A stretch of 17,829 nt of DNA, from positions 1 through 17,829 of the forward strand of contig CAIVAX010000294.1 in assembly GCA_903903935.1 (NCBI GenBank). Direction: 5' to 3'. Both the position numbers and the translations under genes were made by a program. This document shows, piece after piece, positions 8,821-16,875 of the stretch. Source of the DNA: an uncultured Hyphomicrobiales bacterium (GTDB taxonomy: Bacteria > Pseudomonadota > Alphaproteobacteria > Rhizobiales > Beijerinckiaceae). Every line of letters begins with the position of its first letter. Positions within the stretch are counted from its first letter, which is position 1. Below the pieces are notes generated by a model that was not told where the DNA came from, did no database searches, and was given only the letters and a program-made list of their open reading frames with translations.

Positions 8821-9297
8821 GTGTTTTGGGAAGCCAAAGACCTAAATATCAATATTGAGCCGCTTCTCAATGTCAGCTCTGCAGATTGTGTGCGTCTCCA
8901 TAAAGAAGGCTTTCTGCATGCCTGGAGTGAATCTGAATTTGAAACTCTGTTATCCTCTGCCAATATTACAGCGGACGGTGTTTTTCTCAGCCAATCAAAA
9001 AGATTAATTGGATATGTCTTATCCAGGCGGGTTTTGGACGAGGCTGAAATACTGACCATTGTGATGGACCAAAAATATAGAAACAAAAAACTAGCCACAA
9101 GCCTACTTCAGTTTCATCTGGAAAGCTTGATCAAACAAGCTATCAAAAGACTGTTTTTAGAAGTTGCCGAAACCAATCAAGCGGCGCGAAAACTATATGA
9201 AGGTCTCGATTTTTCGATCATTGGTGAACGCCAGGGCTATTATAGAAGTGAAAATGGCGAACGTCTGAAAGCCTATGTGATGAGTAAAAATCTTTAG
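8821..9297 (+). CDS. rimI: RimI-type GNAT N-acetyltransferase
   Basis: By family and position, an N-alpha-acetyltransferase of the RimI type (ribosomal protein S18 and perhaps other N-termini). The 158-residue product has a GNAT fold with TIVMDQKYRNKKLATSLL as motif A (about 79-96). The C-terminal part reads LFLEVAETNQAARKLYEGLDF and then GYYRSENGE, matching RimI's catalytic Glu region and terminal Tyr. The acetyl-CoA loop is odd: the expected R-x-x-G-x-A/G reads RNKKLA (87-92), with Lys replacing the Gly. I chose GTG 8821, five bases after GGAGA; a TTG at 8809 would overlap that site. Function assignment is by context and moderate. Confidence 0.85.
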   Translation: MFWEAKDLNINIEPLLNVSSADCVRLHKEGFLHAWSESEFETLLSSANITADGVFLSQSKRLIGYVLSRRVLDEAEILTIVMDQKYRNKKLATSLLQFHLESLIKQAIKRLFLEVAETNQAARKLYEGLDFSIIGERQGYYRSENGERLKAYVMSKNL

Positions 9298-9342
9298 GAT
9301 CTCAAAACATGGCAAGTGCAAAGTGCTCAGGGATAGATCATC

Positions 9343-10701
9343 ATGACTAAGAAGAAGCTGTTTGTGAAGTCATTTGGCTGTCAGATGAATGTCTATGATT
9401 CCACGCGTATGATCGATACGCTTGTGGGAGTTGGCTATGAAGAAAGCCAATCTGAACATTCAGCAGATCTTATCATTTTGAACACTTGCCATATTCGAGA
9501 AAAAGCTTCGGAAAAGATCTTCTCCGAATTAGGCAAGCTTCGTGTTTATAAAGAGGGAAGACATAAAGAAGGCCTGCAAACACGTATCGCAGTTGCAGGC
9601 TGTGTCGCGCAAGCTGAAGGCGGCCAAATCATTAAGCGCGAGAAATCTGTAGATCTCGTCATTGGGCCTCAAAATTATCATCGTTTGCCAGATTTACTCA
9701 ATCGGTTGGACTCAGAAACTGCCCTTGTTGATACGGAATTTCCTGCTGAAGAGAAATTTGACTTTCTCCCCTATCCAACAGAAGAAAAAACAAGATCACG
9801 TGGCATTTCGGCCTTTGTAACTATTCAGGAAGGGTGCGACAAATTCTGCGCCTTTTGTGTTGTGCCCTATACAAGAGGGGCAGAAAATTCACGCCCCGTT
9901 GAGAAGATAATTGAGGAGATTAAAAATCTCGCACAATCTGGTGTTTGCGAACTCACTCTTTTAGGCCAGAATGTGAATGCTTATTCTGGCCCAAACAGAG
10001 TCGATCAAAGCGTCTCACTGGCGGGCTTAATTCAACTCATCTCAGAAATCCCCGGCATCAAGCGCATTCGCTATATGACCAGTCATCCTAATGATATGCA
10101 GGCAGACCTCATTGCAGCGCACGCTAATCAAAAAGCCTTAATGCCCTTTTTGCATCTGCCCGTTCAATCAGGTTCAGATCATATTTTGGCGGCGATGAAT
10201 CGCAAACATACGGCGCAGGACTATCTTGATCTGATCAAAACCATACGTACATCCAATCCTGACATTGCGCTCTCATCCGACTTCATCGTCGGCTTTCCCG
10301 GAGAAACAGAAGCTGATTTTGAGGCTACGCTTGAATTGATAAGGCAGGTTCGATTCGCCAGTAGCTATTATTTTAAATATTCGCCCAGAATCGGCACCCC
10401 AAGCGCTGATCTGACCGACCAGATCTCCGAGACCGTCATGCAAAGCAGGTTCACGAGATTACAAGACTTAGTGGAAGCCCAGAGGCGTGAGTTTAATCAC
10501 AGCATGAAAGGCAAGATCCTTGAGGTCTTGGTCGAGAAGAAGGGCAAATATGAAGGTCAAATTATGGGCAAGTCCCCCTATATGCAGCCCGTTCACGTTA
10601 GGGCATCTGATGAGTTGATTGGCCAGCTGATCAAAGTAGAAATAACTGATATTTCTACAAATTCCCTCTTTGGGAACATTGTTGATCAAGCCGTCCTTTA
10701 A
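9343..10701 (+). CDS. miaB: tRNA-2-methylthio-N6-(dimethylallyl)adenosine synthase
   Basis: Radical-SAM methylthiotransferase that converts i6A37 to ms2i6A37 in tRNAs reading UNN codons, using two 4Fe-4S clusters and SAM. The 452-residue product has the UPF0004 N-domain with cluster ligands Cys13 (SFGCQMN), Cys49 (LNTCHIREKA) and Cys87 (VAGCVAQ). The radical-SAM triad is CDKFCAFC (Cys165, Cys169, Cys172), with LLGQNVNAY after it, and a C-terminal TRAM domain covers about 380-447. ATG 9343 has AGGGAT upstream. It follows rimI by 45 bases; many alphaproteobacteria carry a fur-type gene at this point, absent here. Confidence 0.97.
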   Translation: MTKKKLFVKSFGCQMNVYDSTRMIDTLVGVGYEESQSEHSADLIILNTCHIREKASEKIFSELGKLRVYKEGRHKEGLQTRIAVAGCVAQAEGGQIIKREKSVDLVIGPQNYHRLPDLLNRLDSETALVDTEFPAEEKFDFLPYPTEEKTRSRGISAFVTIQEGCDKFCAFCVVPYTRGAENSRPVEKIIEEIKNLAQSGVCELTLLGQNVNAYSGPNRVDQSVSLAGLIQLISEIPGIKRIRYMTSHPNDMQADLIAAHANQKALMPFLHLPVQSGSDHILAAMNRKHTAQDYLDLIKTIRTSNPDIALSSDFIVGFPGETEADFEATLELIRQVRFASSYYFKYSPRIGTPSADLTDQISETVMQSRFTRLQDLVEAQRREFNHSMKGKILEVLVEKKGKYEGQIMGKSPYMQPVHVRASDELIGQLIKVEITDISTNSLFGNIVDQAVL

Positions 10702-10795
10702 CTGAAGTGGCCCAGATGACCTTCGATATGACTCTTCTTATTTGCCTCGCCGCATGCGATGGTATGAGAATCACGCGATAGGTGTGGGAGATCTA

Positions 10796-11764
10796 ATGGA
10801 CCCTTATCAGACAACGCTATCTTTTGACGAAAACCGGCTCGTAAGCCTTGTGTTTGGCCAATATGATCAAAATGTAGCACGTATTGAACGGCGTCTGGGT
10901 GTTGTCACTCATCTCAATGGCAATCACATTATCATTAAAGGCCCCATGGAAGCTTGCGAGCGAGCCAAACAGGTTCTTCAATCTCTCTATGAGCGCGTCA
11001 AAACGGATCAGTCCATTTCTCTTGGCGACGTAGATGGTGCTATTCAGGAAACAGGCTCGCAGGGATCTTTATTTCCAGCTGATACGGAAGCCTCACGACA
11101 GGCGTTTGATCAAATTGCAACTCGCAAGCGAGGCGTCAGGGCAAGAAACCGCGCGCAGGATCTTTATCTGCGGCTTTTGAAAAAGAAAGAATTGGTTTTT
11201 GCTGAAGGCCCGGCAGGAACTGGCAAGACCTGGCTTGCCGTCGGGCATGCGGTTTCTCTTCTCGAAAAGGGATTAGTTGAGCGTTTGATCTTATCAAGAC
11301 CTGCTGTTGAGGCGGGCGAAAAATTAGGATTCCTTCCAGGCGACATGAAAGATAAAGTCGATCCCTATTTGCGGCCCATTTATGATGCTCTGTATGACTT
11401 CATGGAAGCCAGAATTGTTGATCGTGGCTTACAGACAGGAATGATAGAAGTAGCGCCTCTCGCCTTCATGCGTGGCCGCACTCTAACCAATTCCTGCGTT
11501 TTGCTGGATGAAGCGCAAAATGCCACCTCTATGCAGATGAAAATGTTTCTCACCAGATTGGGAGAAAACTCTCGCATGATTGTGACAGGTGATCCCACAC
11601 AAGTGGATTTGCCTAATGGGCAGCGCTCAGGCTTGATTGAGGCTGTAAAATTATTGTCGGGAATCGATGCCATTGGTCATGTCAGATTTAGAGATGAAGA
11701 TGTCGTCAGGCATGAACTGGTCAGACAGATTGTTACAGCTTATGAATCGGCATCTGACAAGTGA
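10796..11764 (+). CDS. phoH: PhoH-like P-loop ATPase
   Basis: Cytosolic ATPase of the PhoH (PhoL/YbeZ) family, related to superfamily I helicase cores and thought to act in RNA metabolism with the adjacent YbeY. The 322-residue product has an N-terminal nucleic-acid-binding-like region (about 1-70), then Walker A GPAGTGKT at 138-145, SRPAVEAGEKLGFLPGD at 168-184, Walker B VLLDEAQNA at 235-243 and VTGDPTQVDLP at 263-273. I start at ATG 10796, five bases after GGGAG. The frame is open further upstream to 10742, but those starts lack a ribosome binding site. Its stop overlaps the ybeY start by 4 bases (GTGA). Confidence 0.94.
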   Translation: MDPYQTTLSFDENRLVSLVFGQYDQNVARIERRLGVVTHLNGNHIIIKGPMEACERAKQVLQSLYERVKTDQSISLGDVDGAIQETGSQGSLFPADTEASRQAFDQIATRKRGVRARNRAQDLYLRLLKKKELVFAEGPAGTGKTWLAVGHAVSLLEKGLVERLILSRPAVEAGEKLGFLPGDMKDKVDPYLRPIYDALYDFMEARIVDRGLQTGMIEVAPLAFMRGRTLTNSCVLLDEAQNATSMQMKMFLTRLGENSRMIVTGDPTQVDLPNGQRSGLIEAVKLLSGIDAIGHVRFRDEDVVRHELVRQIVTAYESASDK

Positions 11765-12243
11765 AACGGATTTCTCTTCACCTCGAAATTATTATTGAGA
11801 GTGAGCTTTGGAAGTCTGCACCTATCCCCCAACACCTTTTAAAAATGAGCGCTGAAAAGGCTCTAGAGCTTGGATGTGACGATTTTGATCTCCCTTTCGA
11901 GATCAATCTGCTTTTGTGTGATGATGCAAGAATGCAGACATTAAATAAGTCATGGCGAGAGCAGGATAAACCAACCAATGTTTTATCTTTTCCAGCGGCT
12001 TTCACTTCGCCTGACGAAAAGGATTTTCTGGGTGATATAGCCCTAGCGTATGAGACAATCGAGCGTGAGGCCCTGCAAGAGCATAAAACCTTTCAAGATC
12101 ATCTTGCACATCTGGTGGTTCATGGTGTTCTCCATCTTTTAGGTTTTGATCATATGACAGATGAAGAGGCAGAAGAGATGGAGGAATTAGAGCGCCAAAT
12201 TCTCGCACAAATGGGAATTACAGACCCCTATTCACCTTTATAA
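11761..12243 (+). CDS. ybeY: YbeY, endoribonuclease / rRNA maturation factor
   Basis: Zinc-dependent single-strand endoribonuclease family needed for 16S rRNA 3'-end maturation and ribosome quality control. The 160-residue product carries the defining H-x3-H-x5-H metal site as HGVLHLLGFDH (His121, His125, His131). NVLSFP at 73-78 and GDIALAYE at 91-98 are also conserved. It starts with GTG 11761 inside the phoH stop, so it is translationally coupled to phoH, and corC follows after 24 bases. The phoH-ybeY-corC-lnt order is shared with many proteobacteria, including E. coli (ybeZ-ybeY-ybeX-lnt). No oddities. Confidence 0.96.
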   Translation: MKRISLHLEIIIESELWKSAPIPQHLLKMSAEKALELGCDDFDLPFEINLLLCDDARMQTLNKSWREQDKPTNVLSFPAAFTSPDEKDFLGDIALAYETIEREALQEHKTFQDHLAHLVVHGVLHLLGFDHMTDEEAEEMEELERQILAQMGITDPYSPL

Positions 12244-12267
12244 GAAATTTGAAAAGCAAAGGACGTC

Positions 12268-13239
12268 ATGACTAGCCCAACTCATAGTCAAAATGGTGAC
12301 CACAAAAAGGACGCTTCAAGTCTTTTGACTCGGCTCAAAGCCTTTTTGGGGATGGAAGAAGCGTCCGTGCGTCAGGATCTACAAGAAGTTCTGGACGAAG
12401 CAAAAACAGATGATGCTTTGTCGGAGCAAGAAAGAACCATTCTCAATAACGTTCTCAAATTGCATCAAGTTAGAATCCGAGATGTGATGATTCCACGTGC
12501 CGATATCATCGGCTTGTCGTTGGATAGTCCACTTGATCACATTCTTGCAACTTTCAGGGCTGCCGAACATTCGCGTCTGCCCGTTTACAATGAAACTCTC
12601 GATGATCCAAGAGGCATGCTGCATATTCGAGACTTTGTAGATTACATCGCTTCAGCGGCAACCCGATCAACACAAGTGATCATGACGGGGTCCCAGACTA
12701 AGTCCCCTCAGTTAGCTGAAGCCAAGATGGAATTTGATCACATAGATTTATCAATCGAATTACAATCAACCAAACTTATTCGTCCCGTTCTGTTTGTACC
12801 AGGCTCCATGCCAGCTTTGGACTTACTCGTAAAAATGCAATCCTCGAGAACCCATATGGCGCTGGTCATTGACGAATATGGCGGCACCGAAGGGCTGGTC
12901 TCTTTAGAAGATATTGTCGAGGTCATCGTGGGCGATATCGCTGATGAGCACGATGATATGCTCGTCTCTACGGTCGAAAAATTGAGTGACGGATCGCTTT
13001 TAGCAGACGCTAGAACCTCTTTAGATGAGATTGGCTCGATTCTTGAGTATGATTTGAAAGACCTAAATGCCGAGGCTGACATTGATACAATCGGTGGTTT
13101 GGTCGCAATGATCGCTGGACGTGTTCCTAGCCGAGGAGAAATCATCAAAATGGACGATGTGCTTGAATGTCAAATCCTCGAGGCCGATCCCAGGCGAATT
13201 AAAAAGGTCAAATTACGTATGAAGTCATCTAGCAGCTAG
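12268..13239 (+). CDS. CorC/TlyC-type CBS-domain protein (YbeX-like)
   Basis: Soluble member of the hemolysin C/CorC family. The 323-residue product has a polar N-terminus with no membrane segment. CBS1 starts near RIRDVMIPRADI (69-80) and ends near RDFVDYIAS (121-129). A 35-residue linker is followed by CBS2, containing ALVIDEYGGTEGLVSLEDIVEVIVGDI (198-224 in two blocks). A C-terminal CorC_HlyC transporter-associated domain covers about 240-318. CBS pairs usually bind adenosine nucleotides. The family has been linked to Mg/Co efflux and, for YbeX, to ribosome metabolism. The phoH-ybeY neighbours favour the latter, but that is inference. Ribosome binding site AAAGGA precedes ATG 12268. Confidence 0.9.
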   Translation: MTSPTHSQNGDHKKDASSLLTRLKAFLGMEEASVRQDLQEVLDEAKTDDALSEQERTILNNVLKLHQVRIRDVMIPRADIIGLSLDSPLDHILATFRAAEHSRLPVYNETLDDPRGMLHIRDFVDYIASAATRSTQVIMTGSQTKSPQLAEAKMEFDHIDLSIELQSTKLIRPVLFVPGSMPALDLLVKMQSSRTHMALVIDEYGGTEGLVSLEDIVEVIVGDIADEHDDMLVSTVEKLSDGSLLADARTSLDEIGSILEYDLKDLNAEADIDTIGGLVAMIAGRVPSRGEIIKMDDVLECQILEADPRRIKKVKLRMKSSSS

Positions 13240-13289
13240 ATCTAAGAATAGTTAAAGCCGTAATGAAGTGGCTGATGGGAGTCCATGAT

Positions 13290-13319
13290 TTGCTGATTTA
13301 AGATTTTGCTCTTTATAAT
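13290..13319 (+). promoter_or_regulatory. Candidate vegetative promoter for lnt
   Basis: TTGCTG (13290-13295) and a perfect TATAAT (13314-13319) are 18 bases apart in the 111-base gap between corC and lnt, ending 31 bases before the lnt ATG. This is the cleanest sigma-70-like pair in the window. It would let lnt, and perhaps the genes after it, be transcribed separately from the ybeY-corC run. The gap is AT-rich, which raises the odds of chance matches. Confidence 0.45.
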
Positions 13320-13350
13320 CAATTTTGATTCATTCTATAGGGTCACCTGA

Positions 13351-15003
13351 ATGCTGTTTTCTATTGCTCATGAGATCATCCTTGCCTGGGGTTGGAAGAG
13401 GAGACTAATTGCTTTTTTATCTGGTTCGATTGGAGTCTTATCTTTAGCACCCTTCGGCTTCATGCCAGCCATGCTTGTGTCTTTAACCGTCGCAATTTGG
13501 CTGATTGATGGAAGCGTGGCGCAAAATCCTAACCGAGATTATTCTCAAAAACCAATCCTCAATTTGGCTATGCTCATTGATGCGGCAGGGATTGGGTGGT
13601 GGTTTGGCTTTGGTTATTTTGTTGCAGGCATTTGGTGGTTAGGATCTGCCTTTCTCGTTGATGCAGCTGAATTTGCCTGGGCTATGCCTTTTGGTATTTT
13701 AGGTTTACCGGCGGTCTTGGCAATCTTTCATGCATTTGGGTTTATGACGGCACGCATTTTATGGACTTCATCATCATATCGAATTTTTGCACTCGCTGCA
13801 GGCCTTGGTCTTTCAGAGTGGTGCCGTGGTCACTTCTTTACAGGATTTCCCTGGAACACCTATGGAATGGCCTTAATTGAAAATATTCATTCAGCCCAAT
13901 CTGCCAGTCTTTTTGGTCTCTATGGCTTAACACTCCTCACGATTGTTATTTTCTCATCACCTGCAACCTTGATTGATAGAAAAACAACACGATCAAATCT
14001 TGCTTTACGCGAAGAAATAAAAATCAGCTCAGTCGTTACATCTGCCGCAGCCCTAATTTGTATTTTCGCTTTTGGTTATTTCAAGCTGGCTTACGTGAAA
14101 GCTGATCTTGATGAGAGAATAAAACTAAGGATCATTCAACCTAATCTGAAATTGGATGCAAGTTTCAGTTATGAGAATAAAGACACAATAGTCAAAAAAT
14201 ATCTCGATCTCTCTGACAGAGCGACATCACCCACAACGACAGGTATTAACGATACCACGCACTTAATCTGGCCCGAGTCGGCTTTTCCTTTTATTCTCAC
14301 TCAAGAGCCAAAAATTATTCAGCAAATTGCCGATGCACTCGGCGACAAAGCAATTTTGATCACGGGTGCGGCGAGACAAGAACTACCCGCTTCATCAAAA
14401 GAGCGGAGAAGGTTTTTCAATTCGATCCAAATTGTATCTAAATTCGGTCTGGCAGAGCCTTATTATGATAAAATCCATCTCGTACCTTTTGGAGAATATC
14501 TGCCTCTTGCAGGACTTTTTGAAAAATTTGGACTTCGTCAATTTGTCCATATGCCTGGTGGTTTTGAGGCTGGATCTGGTCCCAGACACTTGTCTGTTTC
14601 TGGCCTTCCTCTTATCGAGCCTCTGATTTGTTATGAGTCTATCTTTCCAAATGAATTTGATTTTCGCGGACCCCGCGCAGGCGTCATCGTTAATCTGTCG
14701 AATGATGGATGGTTTGGAGAAACGATCGGACCTCATCAACATTTAGCCCATGCCCGATTGAAAGCGATTGAAGAAGGCTTACCGATCATTCGTGCTGCTA
14801 ACAGTGGTATCTCGGCAATCATTGATCCTTATGGGAGAGTTTTAAAAAGCCTCCCCTTGGGCGCAGAAGGTGTGCTCGATGGTTTTTTACCACGTCCGAC
14901 TCAAGCAACTTTCTACTCAGAGTATCGTTTCAAGATCCCCCTTCTCCTATGGATAGTTGTGTGCACTTTGTCGATGATTGGACTTCGAAAGAAGAATCAA
15001 TAG
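13351..15003 (+). CDS. lnt: Apolipoprotein N-acyltransferase
   Basis: Inner-membrane enzyme that adds the third acyl chain to the N-terminal cysteine of lipoproteins. The 550-residue product has about six hydrophobic segments in residues 20-245, a periplasmic nitrilase-like domain (about 255-520) and a final membrane helix at about 528-546. The catalytic triad is complete: Glu309 in LIWPESAFPF, Lys374 in YYDKIHLVPFGEYLP and Cys427 in LICYESIFP. NLSNDGWFGETIGPHQHL follows, as in the family. ATG 13351 has AGGGT eight bases upstream. It sits in the conserved corC-lnt-xre-metK order; the gap before it holds a probable promoter. Confidence 0.96.
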   Translation: MLFSIAHEIILAWGWKRRLIAFLSGSIGVLSLAPFGFMPAMLVSLTVAIWLIDGSVAQNPNRDYSQKPILNLAMLIDAAGIGWWFGFGYFVAGIWWLGSAFLVDAAEFAWAMPFGILGLPAVLAIFHAFGFMTARILWTSSSYRIFALAAGLGLSEWCRGHFFTGFPWNTYGMALIENIHSAQSASLFGLYGLTLLTIVIFSSPATLIDRKTTRSNLALREEIKISSVVTSAAALICIFAFGYFKLAYVKADLDERIKLRIIQPNLKLDASFSYENKDTIVKKYLDLSDRATSPTTTGINDTTHLIWPESAFPFILTQEPKIIQQIADALGDKAILITGAARQELPASSKERRRFFNSIQIVSKFGLAEPYYDKIHLVPFGEYLPLAGLFEKFGLRQFVHMPGGFEAGSGPRHLSVSGLPLIEPLICYESIFPNEFDFRGPRAGVIVNLSNDGWFGETIGPHQHLAHARLKAIEEGLPIIRAANSGISAIIDPYGRVLKSLPLGAEGVLDGFLPRPTQATFYSEYRFKIPLLLWIVVCTLSMIGLRKKNQ

Positions 15004-15037
15004 GTTGATAAAATTCTTTTGTAATCTTGGCTCCCCA

Positions 15038-15065
15038 TTGTCTGATTGACGAGACGTGTTATGAT
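15038..15065 (+). promoter_or_regulatory. Candidate promoter for the xre-type regulator
   Basis: TTGTCT (15038-15043) and TATGAT (15060-15065) are 16 bases apart in the gap between lnt and the regulator, 48 bases before the chosen GTG start. The spacing is slightly short but acceptable for a vegetative promoter. An overlapping TTGACG at 15046 lies too close to TATGAT to serve as its partner. Confidence 0.4.
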
Positions 15066-15113
15066 TTTCGCGGCTGGGCCACGCAGCCAAATTTTACATC
15101 GAGGGGAATATCG

Positions 15114-15539
15114 GTGGCCAAATCACCAAATCCGATAGATAGGCACGTAGGTAGCCGAGTTAAATTGAGAAGAAATTTGCTAGGGATGAGCCAAGAAAAA
15201 CTTGGCGCTGCCCTGGGATTAAGTTTTCAACAAATCCAGAAATATGAAAAAGGAACAAATCGTATTGGGGCAAGTCGGCTTCAGCAGATTTCCAAGATTT
15301 TAAAAGTGATGCCCGCCTTCTTTTTTGAGGGCGCACCAACAGTCAGTAGTGATCCTGCCGTTGGGTTCTCAGAGGACGGCACGCCCGGTTATGTCACGGA
15401 ATTTCTTTCCACTGTTGAGGGCCTTCATGTCTGTAAGGCCTTTGCCCGGATTCAAGACATAAAGGTTCGAAAACGGCTAGTGGAATTGCTTGTTTCACTG
15501 GCTGCGGCCGAAGAGGCTGGCGGCGAAGATTCTGCTTAG
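15114..15539 (+). CDS. Cro/CI-type (XRE) helix-turn-helix regulator
   Basis: Small DNA-binding regulator with unknown targets. The 141-residue product begins AKSPNPIDRHVGSRVKLRR. The XRE domain (about 14-69) contains LGMSQEKLGAALGLSFQQIQ, then KYEKGTNRIGASRLQQI. A C-terminal region of about 70 residues has no motif I can name. I chose GTG 15114 because GAGGGGA lies seven bases upstream and close relatives begin with a short PNPID-containing tail. The frame is open back to 15027, but that would run through the likely promoter. Genes of this kind sit just before metK in many alphaproteobacteria, so a role in metK or SAM-related control is possible, but this is inference. Confidence 0.88.
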   Translation: MAKSPNPIDRHVGSRVKLRRNLLGMSQEKLGAALGLSFQQIQKYEKGTNRIGASRLQQISKILKVMPAFFFEGAPTVSSDPAVGFSEDGTPGYVTEFLSTVEGLHVCKAFARIQDIKVRKRLVELLVSLAAAEEAGGEDSA

Positions 15540-15544
15540 AGCCT

Positions 15545-15560
15545 GTTCTTTATATAGAAC
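15545..15560. promoter_or_regulatory. 16-base near-perfect palindrome after xre
   Basis: GTTCTTTATATAGAAC begins five bases after the xre stop codon. It is self-complementary except for one mismatched pair (positions 6 and 11 of the site), with arms GTTCT and AGAAC. No T-run follows, so it is not a Rho-independent terminator. It contains TATATA, which could be a -10 box. A dimeric regulator site, perhaps for the adjacent XRE protein, is the simplest reading but is unproven. Confidence 0.3.
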
Positions 15561-15590
15561 GAAATAGCTCATATGGCTTGACCTAACGAA

Positions 15591-15688
15591 CGGGCTCTGC
15601 CAGAAAGCTGGGGTGAATAACCCTGGCGATCTGGGCTCGGAACGTTTAATTCGGGCCTGCCGACACTGTGGAGAAGGCGAGTGGCCCG
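15591..15688 (+). promoter_or_regulatory. Structured metK leader with competing stems, candidate riboswitch-like element
   Basis: The 5' region of metK folds, by hand, into two stem-loops. In 15599-15627, GCCA pairs with TGGC and GGGT with ACCC, in competition with a smaller hairpin CCAG-AAAG-CTGG. In 15633-15658, GGGCTC and GAA pair with TTC and GGGCCT, leaving one bulged G and a 7-base loop. The 3' arm of the second stem, CGGGCC (15652-15657), can instead pair with GGCCCG (15683-15688), which includes the last base of the metK GTG start. TGCC (15658-15661) with GGCG (15676-15679) extends this alternative. A choice between these folds would gate translation. CGGGCTCTGCC and CGGGCCTGCC also form an imperfect direct repeat. 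I do not recognise a SAM-II or SAM/SAH aptamer here. Confidence 0.4.
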
Positions 15689-16868
15689 CAAAAGCTATCT
15701 ATTTACAAGTGAGTCTGTGTCCGAGGGCCATCCAGATAAGGTCTGTGATCGCATCTCTGATGAAGTGGTCGATCTGTTTTTCCGCGAGGGCGCTAAAGCT
15801 GGATTGGATCCCTATCAGATTCGTGTGGCTTGTGAGACGCTCGCAACGACCAATCGCGTGGTGATTGCGGGCGAGGTGCGCGGACCCAAGATCACCGAAG
15901 ACACAATCATCCATGCCGCTCGTAAGGCCATTAAGGATATTGGCTATGAGCAGGATGGCTTCCATCATGAACACGCGAAGATCGAAGTGCTTCTGCATGC
16001 TCAATCGGCGGACATTGCGCAGGGCGTCGACGCCTCAAGCAATAAGGACGAAGGCGCGGGCGATCAGGGCATTATGTTTGGCTATGCCTGCCGGGAAACT
16101 CCCGAGTTAATGCCGGCCCCCATTCATTATTCGCACAAGATCCTTCGCCTGATTTCCGAAGCACGCCATGCGGGCGTTGAAAAAGTCTTGGGACCTGATG
16201 CCAAAAGCCAAGTCACGGTGCGCTATGAAAATGGCAAACCTGTTGGCGTGACGCAGATTGTTGTCTCCCATCAGCATATCGTCGAAGATCTGACCTCTGG
16301 CCAGATCCGCGACATTATCGAGCCTTATGTACGCAAAGCTCTGCCCGCCGATTGGATCACGGCTAATACGGTCTGGCACGTGAACCCCACCGGTAAATTC
16401 TATATTGGTGGCCCTGATGGCGATTGCGGGCTGACAGGCCGCAAGATCATTGTCGACACTTATGGTGGCGCAGCTCCCCATGGCGGCGGCGCCTTCTCGG
16501 GCAAGGATCCAACTAAGGTTGATAGATCTGCTGCCTATGCAGCTCGGTATTTGGCCAAGAACGTCGTGGCTGCAGGCCTTGCTGACAGATGCACTCTGCA
16601 ATTGTCTTATGCCATTGGTGTTGCCCAGCCTCTTTCAATTTACGCTGATCTGCATGACACTGGCCATGTTGATACGGATAAATTGGAAACTGTGCTCATG
16701 AATATTATGAGCCTGTCGCCCAGAGGTATTCGTGAGCATTTGAAGCTGAACAAGCCCATTTATGCCCGCACATCTGCCTTTGGTCATTTTGGTCGCGAAC
16801 CAGATGCTGATGGCGGCTTCTCATGGGAAAAGACCGATCTGGTCAACGAGCACAAGGCCGCCTTCTGA
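15681..16868 (+). CDS. metK: S-adenosylmethionine synthetase
   Basis: Makes SAM from methionine and ATP, releasing phosphate and pyrophosphate; cytosolic tetramer needing Mg and K. The 395-residue product is of normal length. It shows [20 protein letters not shown] with His17 in the ATP-binding site, [12 protein letters not shown] at 125-136 and [19 protein letters not shown] at 268-286. The start is GTG 15681, with GGAGA six bases upstream. Third codon positions look visibly more G/C-rich than in lnt or xre, fitting a highly expressed gene. A structured leader precedes it and a strong hairpin follows it, so it may be transcribed on its own. Two SAM users, miaB and trmB, are encoded nearby. 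Confidence 0.98.
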   Translation: MARKSYLFTSESVSEGHPDKVCDRISDEVVDLFFREGAKAGLDPYQIRVACETLATTNRVVIAGEVRGPKITEDTIIHAARKAIKDIGYEQDGFHHEHAKIEVLLHAQSADIAQGVDASSNKDEGAGDQGIMFGYACRETPELMPAPIHYSHKILRLISEARHAGVEKVLGPDAKSQVTVRYENGKPVGVTQIVVSHQHIVEDLTSGQIRDIIEPYVRKALPADWITANTVWHVNPTGKFYIGGPDGDCGLTGRKIIVDTYGGAAPHGGGAFSGKDPTKVDRSAAYAARYLAKNVVAAGLADRCTLQLSYAIGVAQPLSIYADLHDTGHVDTDKLETVLMNIMSLSPRGIREHLKLNKPIYARTSAFGHFGREPDADGGFSWEKTDLVNEHKAAF

Positions 16869-16875
16869 TCTAACT

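Noticed and set aside
10716..10781. A 21-codon frame between miaB and phoH with a hydrophobic stretch and LAAC, resembling a tiny lipoprotein
   Set aside because: Its ribosome binding site is weak, there is no basic N-terminal signal region, and it lies in the short leader of phoH; most likely chance.
10742..10795. Longer phoH N-terminus, with possible starts at 10742 or 10754
   Set aside because: No ribosome binding site precedes these starts, whereas GGGAG is ideally spaced before ATG 10796.
13227..13241. Palindrome ATCTAG-CAG-CTAGAT across the corC stop codon, as a terminator
   Set aside because: It is a short AT-rich stem with a 3-base loop and no T-run; probably chance.
15027..15113. 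Longer N-terminus for the XRE regulator from an upstream TTG
   Set aside because: It would read through a good promoter match, lacks a ribosome binding site, and relatives begin near the PNPID segment; GTG 15114 has GAGGGGA upstream.
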